From Flavobacteriales bacterium UBA5933 (GTDB lineage Bacteria > Bacteroidota > Bacteroidia > Flavobacteriales > Weeksellaceae): 13,869 bases of DNA. A model generated the notes under the pieces. It made no database searches. It was not told where the DNA came from and worked only from the letters and a program-made list of their open reading frames with translations. This document shows positions 13,686 through 13,869 of the stretch, piece by piece; position 1 is the first letter of the stretch, and each line of letters begins with the position of its first letter. Made by a program: the position numbers and the translations under genes. The stretch spans positions 1 through 13,869 of the forward strand of contig DJDD01000104.1 of assembly GCA_002430925.1 (NCBI GenBank). The letters run 5' to 3'.

Positions 13686-13869
13686 TCTTCATATTTTTAA
13701 CTTTAGACAAAACTTCAAATAAAGAGCTCAACCCATTCATTTCTTTAAAAGCTGAAGCATTACCTTTTAATTCACTTCTAAATTCCTGAAATTCGACAGC
13801 TTCTTTCATTAGTTCGTAAATCATTGGTTCTTTTTCAAAAGAAAGAGTAATTAAGTAGATTAAACTTTT
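13672..13869 (-). CDS. Partial gene at the window edge, unknown
   Basis: An open frame without a start enters from the right edge and runs 65 codons to a TAA at 13674-13672. It includes MIYELMKEAVEFQEF and ends VLSKVKNMKNGNH. The last 14 bp overlap the start of the 117-aa gene, an arrangement consistent with coupled genes. The visible part is helical and charged, with no recognisable motif. The family cannot be judged from this fragment. Confidence 0.6.
   Translation of the reverse strand, partial: KSLIYLITLSFEKEPMIYELMKEAVEFQEFRSELKGNASAFKEMNGLSSLFEVLSKVKNMKNGNH

Noticed and set aside
8466..13869. Second copy of the tRNA 3' end (attR), CRISPR array or insertion sequence
   Set aside because: I found no repeat of the T-arm/acceptor sequence, no regularly spaced repeats and no transposase, so the right end of the element must lie outside the window.

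Overview
The window is AT-rich DNA of a Bacteroidota bacterium, most likely a flavobacterium. Leaders are A-rich with no Shine-Dalgarno sequence. Several upstream regions carry the TAnnTTTG -7 element typical of the phylum. The protein families also fit: a FucP-type sugar transporter, a TPP-riboswitch-driven PnuT-like transporter and WG-repeat proteins. I cannot name a genus.

Positions 1-6756 are chromosomal. A FucP-family sugar:H+ symporter is followed by a D-tagatose/D-allulose 3-epimerase-type enzyme, and together they look like a small sugar-utilisation operon that ends at a hairpin terminator. The transporter reading frame has an in-frame TAA at 28-30. Next come a membrane zinc metallopeptidase and a convergent WG-repeat protein that share a bidirectional terminator. 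An exported protein with two related domains is transcribed divergently from the WG gene and ends at a strong terminator. A clear TPP riboswitch then leads a two-gene unit: a PnuT-like thiamine transporter that overlaps an acyl-CoA-dehydrogenase-like flavoprotein by 14 bp. The flavoprotein is not a standard thiamine gene, so its place in the regulon is the main metabolic puzzle of the window.

At 6757-6829 there is a foldable tRNA-Arg with anticodon CCG. It marks the border with a mobile element that fills the rest of the window and runs off the right end. The element starts with a large serine recombinase whose last codons read antisense through the tRNA T-arm and acceptor stem. A 44-residue ORF is coupled to the recombinase by an ATGA overlap. 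A repeat-rich control region (8466-8577) separates this integration module from a tightly packed minus-strand replication module. In transcription order the module contains a truncated unknown gene, a 117-aa unknown protein, an HNH-derived protein that has lost its catalytic His, a small SSB-like protein with an acidic DDDLPI tail, two unknown small proteins, a primase-helicase of about 970 aa and a 95-aa unknown protein. No capsid, tail, terminase or conjugation gene is in view. The element could therefore be a prophage, a satellite or an integrative element.

The best leads are the serine recombinase-tRNA overlap, the coupled 44-aa ORF, the flavoprotein in the TPP-riboswitch operon, and the eroded catalytic motifs in the primase and in the HNH protein.
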